Source: Streptomyces europaeiscabiei (lineage in GTDB: Bacteria > Actinomycetota > Actinomycetes > Streptomycetales > Streptomycetaceae). Taken from it: DNA of 64,000 bases. Below, in pieces: positions 45,488 through 53,445 of the stretch. The notes beneath the pieces were generated by a model. That model made no database searches, had not been told where the DNA came from, and saw only the letters and a program-made list of their open reading frames with translations. The stretch is from the NCBI RefSeq assembly GCF_036346855.1, contig NZ_CP107841.1, forward strand, positions 8,064,001-8,128,000. Reading direction: 5' to 3'. Every line of letters starts with the position of its first letter. The first letter of the stretch is position 1. Made by a program: the position numbers and the translations under genes.

Positions 45488-45895
45488 ATGTCGTACGACG
45501 TCGAGAAGCCGGACGAGCAGTGGCGTGCGGAGCTGACACCGGCCGAGTACGCCGTGCTGCGACAGGCCGGTACGGAGCCCGCGTTCGTCGGTGAGTACAC
45601 CGACACCAAGACCAAGGGCGTCTACTCCTGTCGCGCATGCGGCGCCGAACTCTTCACCTCCGAGACGAAGTTCGAGTCGCACTGCGGATGGCCCTCCTTC
45701 TTCGACCCGAAGGACAGCGACGCGGTGGAGCTGCTCTCCGACCGGTCGCACGGCATGGTGCGCACCGAGGTGCGATGCTCCCGGTGCGGCTCGCACCTCG
45801 GGCACGTCTTCGAGGGCGAGGGGTACGCCACCCCGACCGACCAGCGGTACTGCATCAACAGCATCTCTCTGACGCTGACCGCCGACGAGAGCTGA
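45488..45895 (+). CDS. msrB: Peptide-methionine (R)-S-oxide reductase
   Basis: 135 residues. Two structural zinc pairs are present (YSCRACG, VRCSRCGSHLGHVFEG), with family motif CGWPSFF and the catalytic cysteine in RYCINSISL. It repairs methionine-R-sulfoxide in proteins using thioredoxin. Start ATG 45488 with GAGG upstream, directly after murC. Confidence 0.96.
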   Translation: MSYDVEKPDEQWRAELTPAEYAVLRQAGTEPAFVGEYTDTKTKGVYSCRACGAELFTSETKFESHCGWPSFFDPKDSDAVELLSDRSHGMVRTEVRCSRCGSHLGHVFEGEGYATPTDQRYCINSISLTLTADES

Positions 45896-46161
45896 CACCG
45901 GCCGGATCCGGAGCGCCGGTCCCGGAGCGCCTGATCCGGAGCGCTGGTTCGGGCCGGTTCCGGGCCGGAACCGCAGGACTGGCTCCGGGCCGGTCCCCGT
46001 CGCGGTCCCTTCACCTGTCGTCGCCCGTCCGGCCGCTGCCGGGGTTGACCATGTGGCTATTGTGTGAAGGATGTTGACGGGGATCGAACGGAAGACGACG
46101 AGGTCGAGTACCCGGCCGGTCATCGGCGCGAAGTCTGCCGGACCGGGCCCGTGGGTCTGAT

Positions 46162-47403
46162 GTGAACGGACTGGTCTACTTCATGGCGGCCGCCGTCGTG
46201 TGGACCGGCTTCGCGGTCCAACTGCCCGGCCTGTGGCACGGCCGGCGTGATCCGCTGAAGCGCGTGGTCTGCGCCGTGGTCTTCCTCGCCGGCCTCTGCT
46301 TCGCCCTCGGCGCCCCGCCCACCGTCGGCTTCGTCAACCACACCGTCGGCGTGCCCAACGCCGCCGCGTGCGTCACCTACGGGGCAATGAACGCCTTCTC
46401 CGCCGCGTCCTTCGTCCTGATCGTCCACTGGCGCGGCGCCGACGACCCCGCCCGGCTGCGGCGGGTCTCCCGCAGGTGGCTGCTCGTCTACACCGTGGTC
46501 ATCGTGGTGCAGACCGCGCTCTTCGTCGCCGGTGACGCGCCCGTCGAGCGACGCGCGGACTTCGACACCTACTACGCCGCCACACCGTTCCTCCGCGAGA
46601 TGATCGTCCTCTATCTCGTGGCCCACATGGCGGCGGCCTTCACCACCACGATCCAGTGCTGGCGATGGACACTGCAGATCAGCGGCTGGACGCGGCGGGT
46701 CCTGGCCGTCCTCGCCGTCGGGTGGCTGTGCATCAGCGCGTACGGCGTCGTCAAGATGATCGCCGTCGTCGGCCGGTGGGGCGGGCAGCACTGGGATCCG
46801 CTGAGTACCCGGCTGGCCCCCATGCTGGTCACCGTCGGCGCGGTTCTCGCCTCGGTCGGCCATGTCCTGCCGCTGCTCGGGCCGCGCATCGACAGCTTCC
46901 TCGCCTTCCTGCGGCTCGGGCCCCTCTTCCGACTCGTGGGTTCCAGGAACAACGGCCGCAACAGACACAACGTCCTGCTGTCCTGGCGCTCCCTCGGCGA
47001 CGTCGAGCTGCGCCTGACCAGCCGTACGACGGCCATCCGGGACGGCCTGAAGGATGTGTCCGTCCACTTCGACGAGGCCGTCCGGGAGCGCGCCTACCAT
47101 CAGGCGCTCTCCCTCGGTTCCACCACCGGCGAGGCCGAGGCCATCGGGGACGCGGCCATGGTGGCCGTCGCCGCGCTGTCCGGCACGGGCGACCGTGCCG
47201 GAGGGCTGGATCCGGCGGTCCTGGACGGTGTCGCCCTCGACGCCCTCGTCGGATTCACCGCTGGGTACCCGGGACCCGCGGCCGACGAGCAGAGCCTGGA
47301 CACCGGCCAGCCCTCCCTGATCCGGATGTCGCGGGCCGTACGCGAGGGTGTCGTGGTGGGGGCGGTCCTCGCGGAGCGCGCGAAGAGCGGACAGGCGTCG
47401 TGA
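46162..47403 (+). CDS. MAB_1171c-like membrane protein
   Basis: 413 residues. About seven N-terminal membrane helices (LVYFMAAAVVWTGFAVQL to PMLVTVGAVLASVGHVLPLL) precede a 190-residue cytoplasmic domain (LLSWRSLGDVELRLTSRTTA). This layout matches the actinobacterial MAB_1171c-type family, often encoded next to an XRE regulator and a metallopeptidase; neither is present here. Function unknown. The GTG start has no good SD. Confidence 0.72.
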   Translation: MNGLVYFMAAAVVWTGFAVQLPGLWHGRRDPLKRVVCAVVFLAGLCFALGAPPTVGFVNHTVGVPNAAACVTYGAMNAFSAASFVLIVHWRGADDPARLRRVSRRWLLVYTVVIVVQTALFVAGDAPVERRADFDTYYAATPFLREMIVLYLVAHMAAAFTTTIQCWRWTLQISGWTRRVLAVLAVGWLCISAYGVVKMIAVVGRWGGQHWDPLSTRLAPMLVTVGAVLASVGHVLPLLGPRIDSFLAFLRLGPLFRLVGSRNNGRNRHNVLLSWRSLGDVELRLTSRTTAIRDGLKDVSVHFDEAVRERAYHQALSLGSTTGEAEAIGDAAMVAVAALSGTGDRAGGLDPAVLDGVALDALVGFTAGYPGPAADEQSLDTGQPSLIRMSRAVREGVVVGAVLAERAKSGQAS

Positions 47404-47478
47404 ACGCGTCACAGTACGAGGCCCGGGCCGGGTGGCCCCACCCGGTGGCGACGAGTGAGGCCCTGTACCCGCTTCCTG

Positions 47479-48195
47479 TCAGCTTGTCGCCCGTACCGCG
47501 TCGACGATCACCGACGCGACCTCCTTGGGGCGGGAGACCGCCACGGCGTGCGAGGCGCCCTCGATCTCGACGACGGTGGCCCCGGCACGCTTGGCGCCGA
47601 AGCGCTGGACGTCGGGGTTGATGGCTTCGTCGGCGTCGGCGACGACGGCCCAGGAGCGCTTGGTCTGCCAGGCGGCGGTCGCGGTCTCCTCGGTGAACAC
47701 CGCGGCGGCCAGGGGGCGTTGGGAGACGGCGAGGATCCTGGTGACCTCGGCCGGGACGTCGGCGGCGAAGATGTCCGGGAAGGCGTCCGGCTTGATCGTG
47801 ACCTCCACGCCGGGGTCCGCGCCCTCGACGGGGTACGTCCACTCGTCGAGGTTGGCGACGAGCGGGGCCAGCGGGAAGCGGCCCTGCAACTCGCCCAGGC
47901 TCTCGCCCTGTTCGGGGACGTACGCGGCCACGTAGACCAGGCCGACGACGTTCTCGGCGGCGCCCGCCACGGTGATGACCGCGCCACCGTAGGAGTGGCC
48001 GACGAGGACGACCGGGCCGTCGATCTGGGCCGCCGCCGAGGCGACGTACGCGGCGTCGGAGGCCAGGCCGCGCAGGGGGTTCGGCAGCGCCCGGACGGGG
48101 ATGTCCTGGCTCCGCAGTTCCTCGATGACACCGGACCAGCTGGACGCGTCGGCGAAGGCGCCGTGCACGAGCAGGGCGGTGGGGGTGGGGGACAT
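47479..48195 (-). CDS. Alpha/beta hydrolase (small esterase-like)
   Basis: 238 residues from ATG 48195 with AAGGAG SD. The oxyanion region is LLVHGAFADASSW, the nucleophile is in LVGHSYGGAVI and the His in EGASHAVAV. It lacks a signal peptide, so is cytoplasmic. This group includes hydroxynitrile lyase-like and salicylate esterase-like enzymes; substrate unknown. A second hydrolase gene lies 64 bp upstream on the same strand, likely one operon. Confidence 0.87.
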   Translation of the reverse strand: MSPTPTALLVHGAFADASSWSGVIEELRSQDIPVRALPNPLRGLASDAAYVASAAAQIDGPVVLVGHSYGGAVITVAGAAENVVGLVYVAAYVPEQGESLGELQGRFPLAPLVANLDEWTYPVEGADPGVEVTIKPDAFPDIFAADVPAEVTRILAVSQRPLAAAVFTEETATAAWQTKRSWAVVADADEAINPDVQRFGAKRAGATVVEIEGASHAVAVSRPKEVASVIVDAVRATS

Positions 48196-48259
48196 GGTGA
48201 GTTCTCCTTCTCGGTGCCGGGTGACCCGGCGGCTGTGGGTCCTTCGGGAGCCGGGTCGC

Positions 48260-49231
48260 TCAGCTGCCGTGCAGGGCGGTGCGCAGGGTCCCCGCGGCGA
48301 GGGTGATCGCGGCCTCGGCGGCATGCGTCCCGCGCAGGGCGTTGAGCATGACGAAGTCGTGGATGACGCCCTGGAAGCGCACGGCGGTGACCGGTACGCC
48401 GGCCTCGCGCAGCTTGTTGGCGTACGCCTCGCCCTCGTCGCGCAGGACGTCGGCCTCGCCGGTGATGACCAGGGCCGGCGGCAGGCCCGTGAGCTGCCCG
48501 ACGCTCGCCCGCAGCGGGGACGCGGTGATCTGGGCGCGCTCGGCCTCGTCGGTCGTGTACTGGTCCCAGAACCACTGCATGCCGTCGCGGCGCAGGAAGT
48601 AGCCGGTGGCGAACTGCCGGTAGGAGCCGGTGTCGAAGCTCGCGTCCGTCACCGGGTAGAACAGCACCTGCTGGACCAGCGGGACGTCACCGCGCTGCTT
48701 GGCCATCAGGGTCAGTGCGGCGGTCATGTTGCCGCCGACCGAGTCACCGGCGACGGCCAGCCGGGCACCGTCCAGGTCCTTGGTGGCGCCCTGCTCGACG
48801 ATCCACTTCGCGACCGCGTAGTTCTGCTCGATGGCTACCGGGTAGCGGGCCTCGGGGGAGAGGTCGTACTCGGGGAAGACCACGGCGGCGTTCGCGCCGA
48901 CGGCCAGTTCGCGCACGAGTCGGTCGTGGGTGTGCGCGTTGCCGAACACCCAGCCCGCGCCGTGGATGTAGAGAACCACCGGCAGGACGCCCTCGGCGCC
49001 GGCGGGCCGTACGATCCGCGCCCGGACACTGCCCGTCGGACCGCCCGAGACGGTGACCCACTCCTCGTCGATCTCCGGCTTCTCGATCTCGCCGGACTGC
49101 ACCTCGTCGACCGCCTTCCGCCCTTCCGCGGGCGGCAGTTCGAAGAGGAAGGGCGGGTTGGCGGTGGCTTCCGCGAACGCGGCGGCCGCCGGTTCCAGGA
49201 CCGGCCGGGTCGGCTCGAAGGTGTCGGACAT
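48260..49231 (-). CDS. HSL-family alpha/beta hydrolase (esterase/lipase)
   Basis: 323 residues. The hormone-sensitive-lipase oxyanion motif is YIHGAGWVFG (HGGG variant), the nucleophile is in VAGDSVGGNM, the acid in DVLRDEGE and the His in GVIHDFVM. It hydrolyses short-chain esters in the cytoplasm. ATG 49231 follows GGGAG. Upstream lies a stretch of degenerate tandem repeats. Confidence 0.9.
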   Translation of the reverse strand: MSDTFEPTRPVLEPAAAAFAEATANPPFLFELPPAEGRKAVDEVQSGEIEKPEIDEEWVTVSGGPTGSVRARIVRPAGAEGVLPVVLYIHGAGWVFGNAHTHDRLVRELAVGANAAVVFPEYDLSPEARYPVAIEQNYAVAKWIVEQGATKDLDGARLAVAGDSVGGNMTAALTLMAKQRGDVPLVQQVLFYPVTDASFDTGSYRQFATGYFLRRDGMQWFWDQYTTDEAERAQITASPLRASVGQLTGLPPALVITGEADVLRDEGEAYANKLREAGVPVTAVRFQGVIHDFVMLNALRGTHAAEAAITLAAGTLRTALHGS

Positions 49232-49278
49232 GTGGATCTCCCGATGGTGGTGCGACGTGGTGCGGTGCGAGGCGCGTG

Positions 49279-49410
49279 ATACGTGGTGCAGCCACGTGAT
49301 ACGCGGTGTGTTGGGCGAGATTGCGTGGTGTGTCGAGTGAGATGCGCGGTGTGTCGAGTTGAGCGAGATGCGCGTTGGGCCGCGCGAAATGCGTGGTGTG
49401 CCGTGCGCGA
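49279..49410. repeat. Degenerate tandem repeats in the esterase leader
   Basis: Six units beginning ATACGTGGTG, ATACGCGGTGTG, ATTGCGTGGTGTG, ATGCGCGGTGTG, ATGCGCGTTG and ATGCGTGGTGTG, spaced about 20-26 bp. They lie directly upstream of the HSL-type esterase gene. Confidence 0.65.
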
Positions 49411-49649
49411 CACACGCCGTGCTCTGCGGCGCTCAGCGCTTCGGCCAGCACGCTAGAACCGGAAGGCCGTGGGGAATTGCCCACCAGCGCACCGAAACCG
49501 GTCCGAGAGCGCACTGCCTCGGGGAACGCCGGTGCCAGTGCGCTGTGAGGACGAGTGCGGTGCGCTGCCGGAACACGGAGACGGCTTCGCTCCGCCTGGC
49601 TTCGAGAGCGATGCCGGTTCCGAAGAGGGGATCTCCGAAGTTGTCCACG

Positions 49650-49880
49650 ATGCCGCTCGGAGGGCTTGTTCCCGGGGCCACCGACGCCGCCGCCGACCCT
49701 GTCGTCCGCAACGCGAGGATCCACACCGGCGACCCGCGTCGCCCGGCGGCCGAGGCGCTCGCCGTGCGCGCCGGTGTCGTCGGGGCCGTCGGCGACGACA
49801 AGGACGTGGCACCCCACATCGGACCCGCCAGCACAGTCGTGGACGCCCATGGCCGCGCGTGCCGTCCCCGGTCTCGGTGT
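49650..49880 (+). pseudogene. Truncated amidohydrolase (YtcJ-like) N-terminus
   Basis: From ATG 49650 the frame reads ADPVVRNARIHTGDPRRPAA, then EALAVRAGVVGAVGDDKDVA and TVVDAHGR. This is the N-terminal beta-sandwich of YtcJ-type amidohydrolases. The next expected motif (V-P-G-L) appears in a different frame just after, then similarity stops near 49880, before the metal-binding histidines. The convergent AraC gene ends 36 bp later. It reads as a gene remnant left after deletion. Confidence 0.55.
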
Positions 49881-49915
49881 GCGCGGGTGGCCGGGCGGTG
49901 CGGGCGGGTCCCGCG

Positions 49916-50893
49916 CTACCGGCCCCGAGGCCGCGCGCCCCGTCCGCCCGCCGTGTCCCGTCCCGCAGTGTCCCGTCCCGCCGTGTCCCGCCATTCGCTC
50001 GGTGACATGCCGTACGCCGCCCGGAACACCCGGCTGAAGTGGGTCGCGCTCAGAAAGCCCCAGCGGCCGGCGACCGAGGCGATGGTGCGGCGGTTGCGGA
50101 CACCGAGCACCAGGTCGCGTCGGCACTCCTCCAGCCGGCGGCGCTGGATCCAGCGGCCCACGGTCGTGCCCTCGTCCTGGAAGAGCTTGTGCAGGTAGCG
50201 CACCGAGATGTGATGGGCCCTCGCGATCGCCTCGGGTGACAGGTCAGCGTCGGCCAGGTGCTCGTCGACGAACCGCAGGACACGCGCCACCAGCGGGGAC
50301 CGGCTGCCCGGTGTGCCCGACGTGCCCGGTGTGTCATACGTGCCCGGTGTGTCCGTCACGGTCCGCCCCAACTGCTCCGTGGCGAGGGTGGCCAGCAGGT
50401 TCACGGCGTTCCGGGCGAGCATCTCGCCGACCAGGGGCTCGGCGGAGACGGCCGTGTCGGCCAGCTCGGCCAGGAACGGCGACACCAGCGTCCCCAGCCG
50501 GGAGGACCGGGCGACCGGGGTCGCGAGGATGCGCCGGACGTCGTCGTCCTCCAGCCCCAGCTCCTCGCGCGGGACGAGGAAGACCTTCAGCCGGGAACGC
50601 TCGGGGAAGTCCGGTAACGGCGGGTGGTTCGCGTCGTAGAAGCAGATGTCCCCGGGCCGGAGGGAGACATCCGGTATCCGCTCGGCAGGCGCGAGGCCTG
50701 TCCCGCGCACCCCCACGAGCACGTACGCGCCGCCGATCCGCGCGGTCAGCCGGTACGCATCCACCGCGGGCCACCCGTCGCCGGGCAGCTCCGCGGCTGT
50801 CCCGCCGAGGCCGAGGCCGACGTCGAGGCCCACGTCGAGGACGGAGATGCGGAGCCCCGCTGCCCCGACGGTGCTGGTGTTCAACCTGGTCAT
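49916..50893 (-). CDS. AraC-family transcriptional regulator
   Basis: 325 residues from ATG 50893, eight bases after GGAGGAG. The N-terminal half is an AraC ligand-binding-like domain (SLRPGDICFYDANHPP). The C-terminal half has two helix-turn-helix units (LSPEAIARAHHISVRYLHKL and IASVAGRWGFLSATHFSRVF). A Thr/Pro/Gly linker (TDTPGTYDTPGTSGTPG) and a repeated RDTAG tail look recently expanded. Such regulators often control an adjacent hydrolase; here the neighbour is only a remnant. Confidence 0.9.
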   Translation of the reverse strand: MTRLNTSTVGAAGLRISVLDVGLDVGLGLGGTAAELPGDGWPAVDAYRLTARIGGAYVLVGVRGTGLAPAERIPDVSLRPGDICFYDANHPPLPDFPERSRLKVFLVPREELGLEDDDVRRILATPVARSSRLGTLVSPFLAELADTAVSAEPLVGEMLARNAVNLLATLATEQLGRTVTDTPGTYDTPGTSGTPGSRSPLVARVLRFVDEHLADADLSPEAIARAHHISVRYLHKLFQDEGTTVGRWIQRRRLEECRRDLVLGVRNRRTIASVAGRWGFLSATHFSRVFRAAYGMSPSEWRDTAGRDTAGRDTAGGRGARPRGR

Positions 50894-50996
50894 CTGTCGT
50901 CTCCTCCACGGCAGTTCGAGCACGCCGTCCATCACGGCACTCGGAGCGTAGGAAGGGAGATGTGAAAAAAGAGTGACGGTGAAGTGACGGTGGCGG

Positions 50997-53354
50997 CTAC
51001 GGGGTGTCGGCGTGCGAGTCGTGGTCGAGCAGGCGTCGTCCGGCGGCGCGGCGGTCCTCCGGTGAGTCGTACGTCGTGGCCGGCTCGGCGGCGAAGACGC
51101 GCAGCAGGCGGTGCTGGGTGTAGCGGCCGGGCGCGTGCTCGGTGAGGAGGTGGGCGTCGGCGAGCTCGTCCAGCAGCAGCCGGGCCCGGCGGGCCGGGAG
51201 ACCGGACAGGGCCGCGGCGGTGTCCGGGGTCAGGTCGGGGCCGAGGTGCAGGGACAGTAGCCGGAACAGCCGGGCGCTCTCCGACGGCAGGCGACGGTAG
51301 GAGCGGGCGAAGGCGGCGCGGAGGTCGGGTCTCACGGTGGTGGGGGTGAGGTCGGCAGGGGTGGTGGGCGCCTCGGCGGGGTGGGTGGGCGCCTCGGCGG
51401 GGTGGGTGGGCGTTCCTCCGGTGTTGTCGGGGGTGGTCTGGGTGTGGGGTGTTCCTCTGGGGCTGGTGGGGCTGGTGGGGGTGTGGGGTGTTCCCCTGGT
51501 TGTGGTGAGGCCCGTAGGGGTATGAGGTGTCCCTCCGGTGGTGGTGAGGCCCGTAGGGGTATGGGGTGTCCCTCCGGTGGTGGTGAGGCCCGTAGGGGTA
51601 TGGGGTGTCCCTCCGGTGGTGGTGAGGTCCGTGGAGGTGTTGGGTGTTGCTCCGGTGGCGGTGAAGGCGTCGAGGCTGTCTCCGGAGTGGCGGAGTTCGG
51701 CCGCGACGGCCGTGAGGGGGAGGTTCGGGCGGGCGGCGGCGCGGGTGGCGACGATGGTCAGGGCCAGTGGCAGTCGGCCGCACAGGGCGACGATCTCGTC
51801 GGCAGCCTCGGGCTCGGCGGCCGGCCGGTCGTGGCCGGTGTGTGCGGCGAGCGTCGCCCGCGCGTCCGCCGCCGACGGCAGGCCCAGACGCAGCGGATGG
51901 GTGCCCGAGGCGATCAGACCGGACAGCGCGTTGCGACTGGTGACCAGGGTCAGACAGCCGGGTGATGCGGGCAGCAGCGGCCGTACCTGTTCGGTGTCGG
52001 CCGCGTCGTCCAGCACGACCAACAGCCGTCGGCCGGCCAGCAGACTCCGGTACAGCCCGGCGAGGGAGTCCGTGCAGTCCGGCATGCGCGTGGGCGGCAC
52101 GCCGAGCGCGGCGAGCATCCCGCGCAGTGCCGCCGCCGGGTCCAGGGGGACTCGGACGGGGTCGAACCCCCGCAGCCCGACGTGCAGTCGACCGTCGGGG
52201 AAGTGTCCGGCGACCCTGTGGGCCCAGTGCACCGCGAGGGCCGTCTTTCCGATGCCGGGCATTCCGCTGATCAGCACGGTGGCGGGTGCGTCCGGGGACA
52301 CGGCGCGCGTGCTCGGTGTCGGCCCGGCCGAGACGGCGACCACGTCCGTGATCTCCGCCAGGCGGGCGAGTTCGGAGCGCCTGCCCATGAACACCGGCGG
52401 ATCGGGCGGCAGCCGGGTGAGGTGGGCGGCGGCGGACGCCGCTCCGGGCTGCGGCGTACGCGAAGGGGGCTCCGGTGCCCCGGCCGGACGGGCAGTCGTG
52501 GAGACCGGTGGGCCGGGGTGTGGTGTGTGTGAAGAGGGCCCCGGCGGCCCTGCCGATCGGGCAGCCACGGAACCCGGTGCCGTGTGCGGACCGGTCGGCC
52601 CCCACTCCTGCCGGAGCACCCTGGTGTGCGCCGCGGCCAGTTCCGCGCCGGGTGCCACCCCCAACTCCTCGGCCAGCAGCCCTCGTACGCGCTCGTACGC
52701 GGCCAGCGCCTCCGCCTGGAGGCCGGACGCGGCCAGGGCCATGACGAGCGCGGCGTGCAGCGACTCGTCGAGGGGGTCGAGTTCGAGGGCCTGCCGCAGC
52801 CGGGGCAGCACCTGCTCGGTGGTGCCGCAGAGGAGCGCCGCGTCGGCGGCCATCCGGGCCGTGCCGGCCAACTCGCGTTCCACCGCGGAGAACACGGCGT
52901 GCTCCCGTACGGCGGCGGGGATCCCCATCGCCACCGGACCGCGCCACTCGCTCAGCGCGTCCAAGAAGTGCCGCGACGCCACCTCGGACCGCCCGGTGGC
53001 CGCCGCCCGCTTGCCCCGCTTCGTGAGCGCGCGGAACCGCAGCAGATCGACCTCGTCCTCGCCCGCCTCCAGCACATAACCCCCGGCGCTGCGCAGCAGC
53101 CGCCGTCCCGGCGCCCGGGGCGGCAGCCCGGGTTCGAGCAGCCGCCGCAGCGAACCGGCGTAACGGCGCACCACGTTCCGCGCGCTGGCCGGTGCCCGCT
53201 CCGGCCACAGCACGTCGACGATCTCGCCCGACGGCACCGGCCGACCGGCCCGCACCACCAACAACGCCAGCAGCGCCCGCTGTTGGGGGAAACCGAGGTC
53301 GAGCTCCTCCTCGCCCCGGCGCACCCGAAGGGGCCCCAGTACGTCGAACCGCAT
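50997..53354 (-). CDS. AfsR/SARP-type STAND regulator with internal minisatellite, no TPR domain
   Basis: 785 residues from ATG 53354. Residues 1-95 form an OmpR-type winged helix (FDVLGPLRVRRGEEELDLG), 95-245 a bacterial activation domain, and about 330-560 an NB-ARC ATPase with P-loop SGMPGIGKTAL. About residues 565-675 consist of 13-residue repeats (GGTPHTPTGLTTT and variants). A winged-helix segment (SYRRLPSESARLFRLLSLHL) follows and the protein ends there, without the TPR sensor of AfsR. It likely controls a nearby pathway; target unknown. Confidence 0.85.
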   Translation of the reverse strand: MRFDVLGPLRVRRGEEELDLGFPQQRALLALLVVRAGRPVPSGEIVDVLWPERAPASARNVVRRYAGSLRRLLEPGLPPRAPGRRLLRSAGGYVLEAGEDEVDLLRFRALTKRGKRAAATGRSEVASRHFLDALSEWRGPVAMGIPAAVREHAVFSAVERELAGTARMAADAALLCGTTEQVLPRLRQALELDPLDESLHAALVMALAASGLQAEALAAYERVRGLLAEELGVAPGAELAAAHTRVLRQEWGPTGPHTAPGSVAARSAGPPGPSSHTPHPGPPVSTTARPAGAPEPPSRTPQPGAASAAAHLTRLPPDPPVFMGRRSELARLAEITDVVAVSAGPTPSTRAVSPDAPATVLISGMPGIGKTALAVHWAHRVAGHFPDGRLHVGLRGFDPVRVPLDPAAALRGMLAALGVPPTRMPDCTDSLAGLYRSLLAGRRLLVVLDDAADTEQVRPLLPASPGCLTLVTSRNALSGLIASGTHPLRLGLPSAADARATLAAHTGHDRPAAEPEAADEIVALCGRLPLALTIVATRAAARPNLPLTAVAAELRHSGDSLDAFTATGATPNTSTDLTTTGGTPHTPTGLTTTGGTPHTPTGLTTTGGTPHTPTGLTTTRGTPHTPTSPTSPRGTPHTQTTPDNTGGTPTHPAEAPTHPAEAPTTPADLTPTTVRPDLRAAFARSYRRLPSESARLFRLLSLHLGPDLTPDTAAALSGLPARRARLLLDELADAHLLTEHAPGRYTQHRLLRVFAAEPATTYDSPEDRRAAGRRLLDHDSHADTP
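51397..51650. repeat. 39-bp minisatellite inside the STAND regulator gene
   Basis: Unit starts GGGGTATG at 51517, 51556 and 51595 are exactly 39 bp apart and the units are nearly identical; more diverged units flank them on both sides. 39 is divisible by three, so unit gain or loss keeps the frame. Confidence 0.9.
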
Positions 53355-53445
53355 CAACGCCCCGCAGAGGCGGACGGGTTGACGGCGGCCTGCCCGGCTC
53401 GGCCCGGCGGCCCGCGCCGCACCTCGGCGGCACTCGGGGCGCCGG

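Larger units (their letters stand above)
49232..49915. other. Intergenic stretch with tandem repeats and an amidohydrolase remnant
   Basis: About 49279-49410 contains six degenerate units of roughly 20-26 bp around ATGCGYGGTGTG. About 49440-49640 holds nothing I can assign. From 49650 on the plus strand a truncated amidohydrolase N-terminus is readable. Confidence 0.6.

Noticed and set aside
51397..51650. CRISPR-like array (regular 39-bp repeats)
   Set aside because: Units abut without unique spacers, are in frame within a protein gene, and no cas genes are present.
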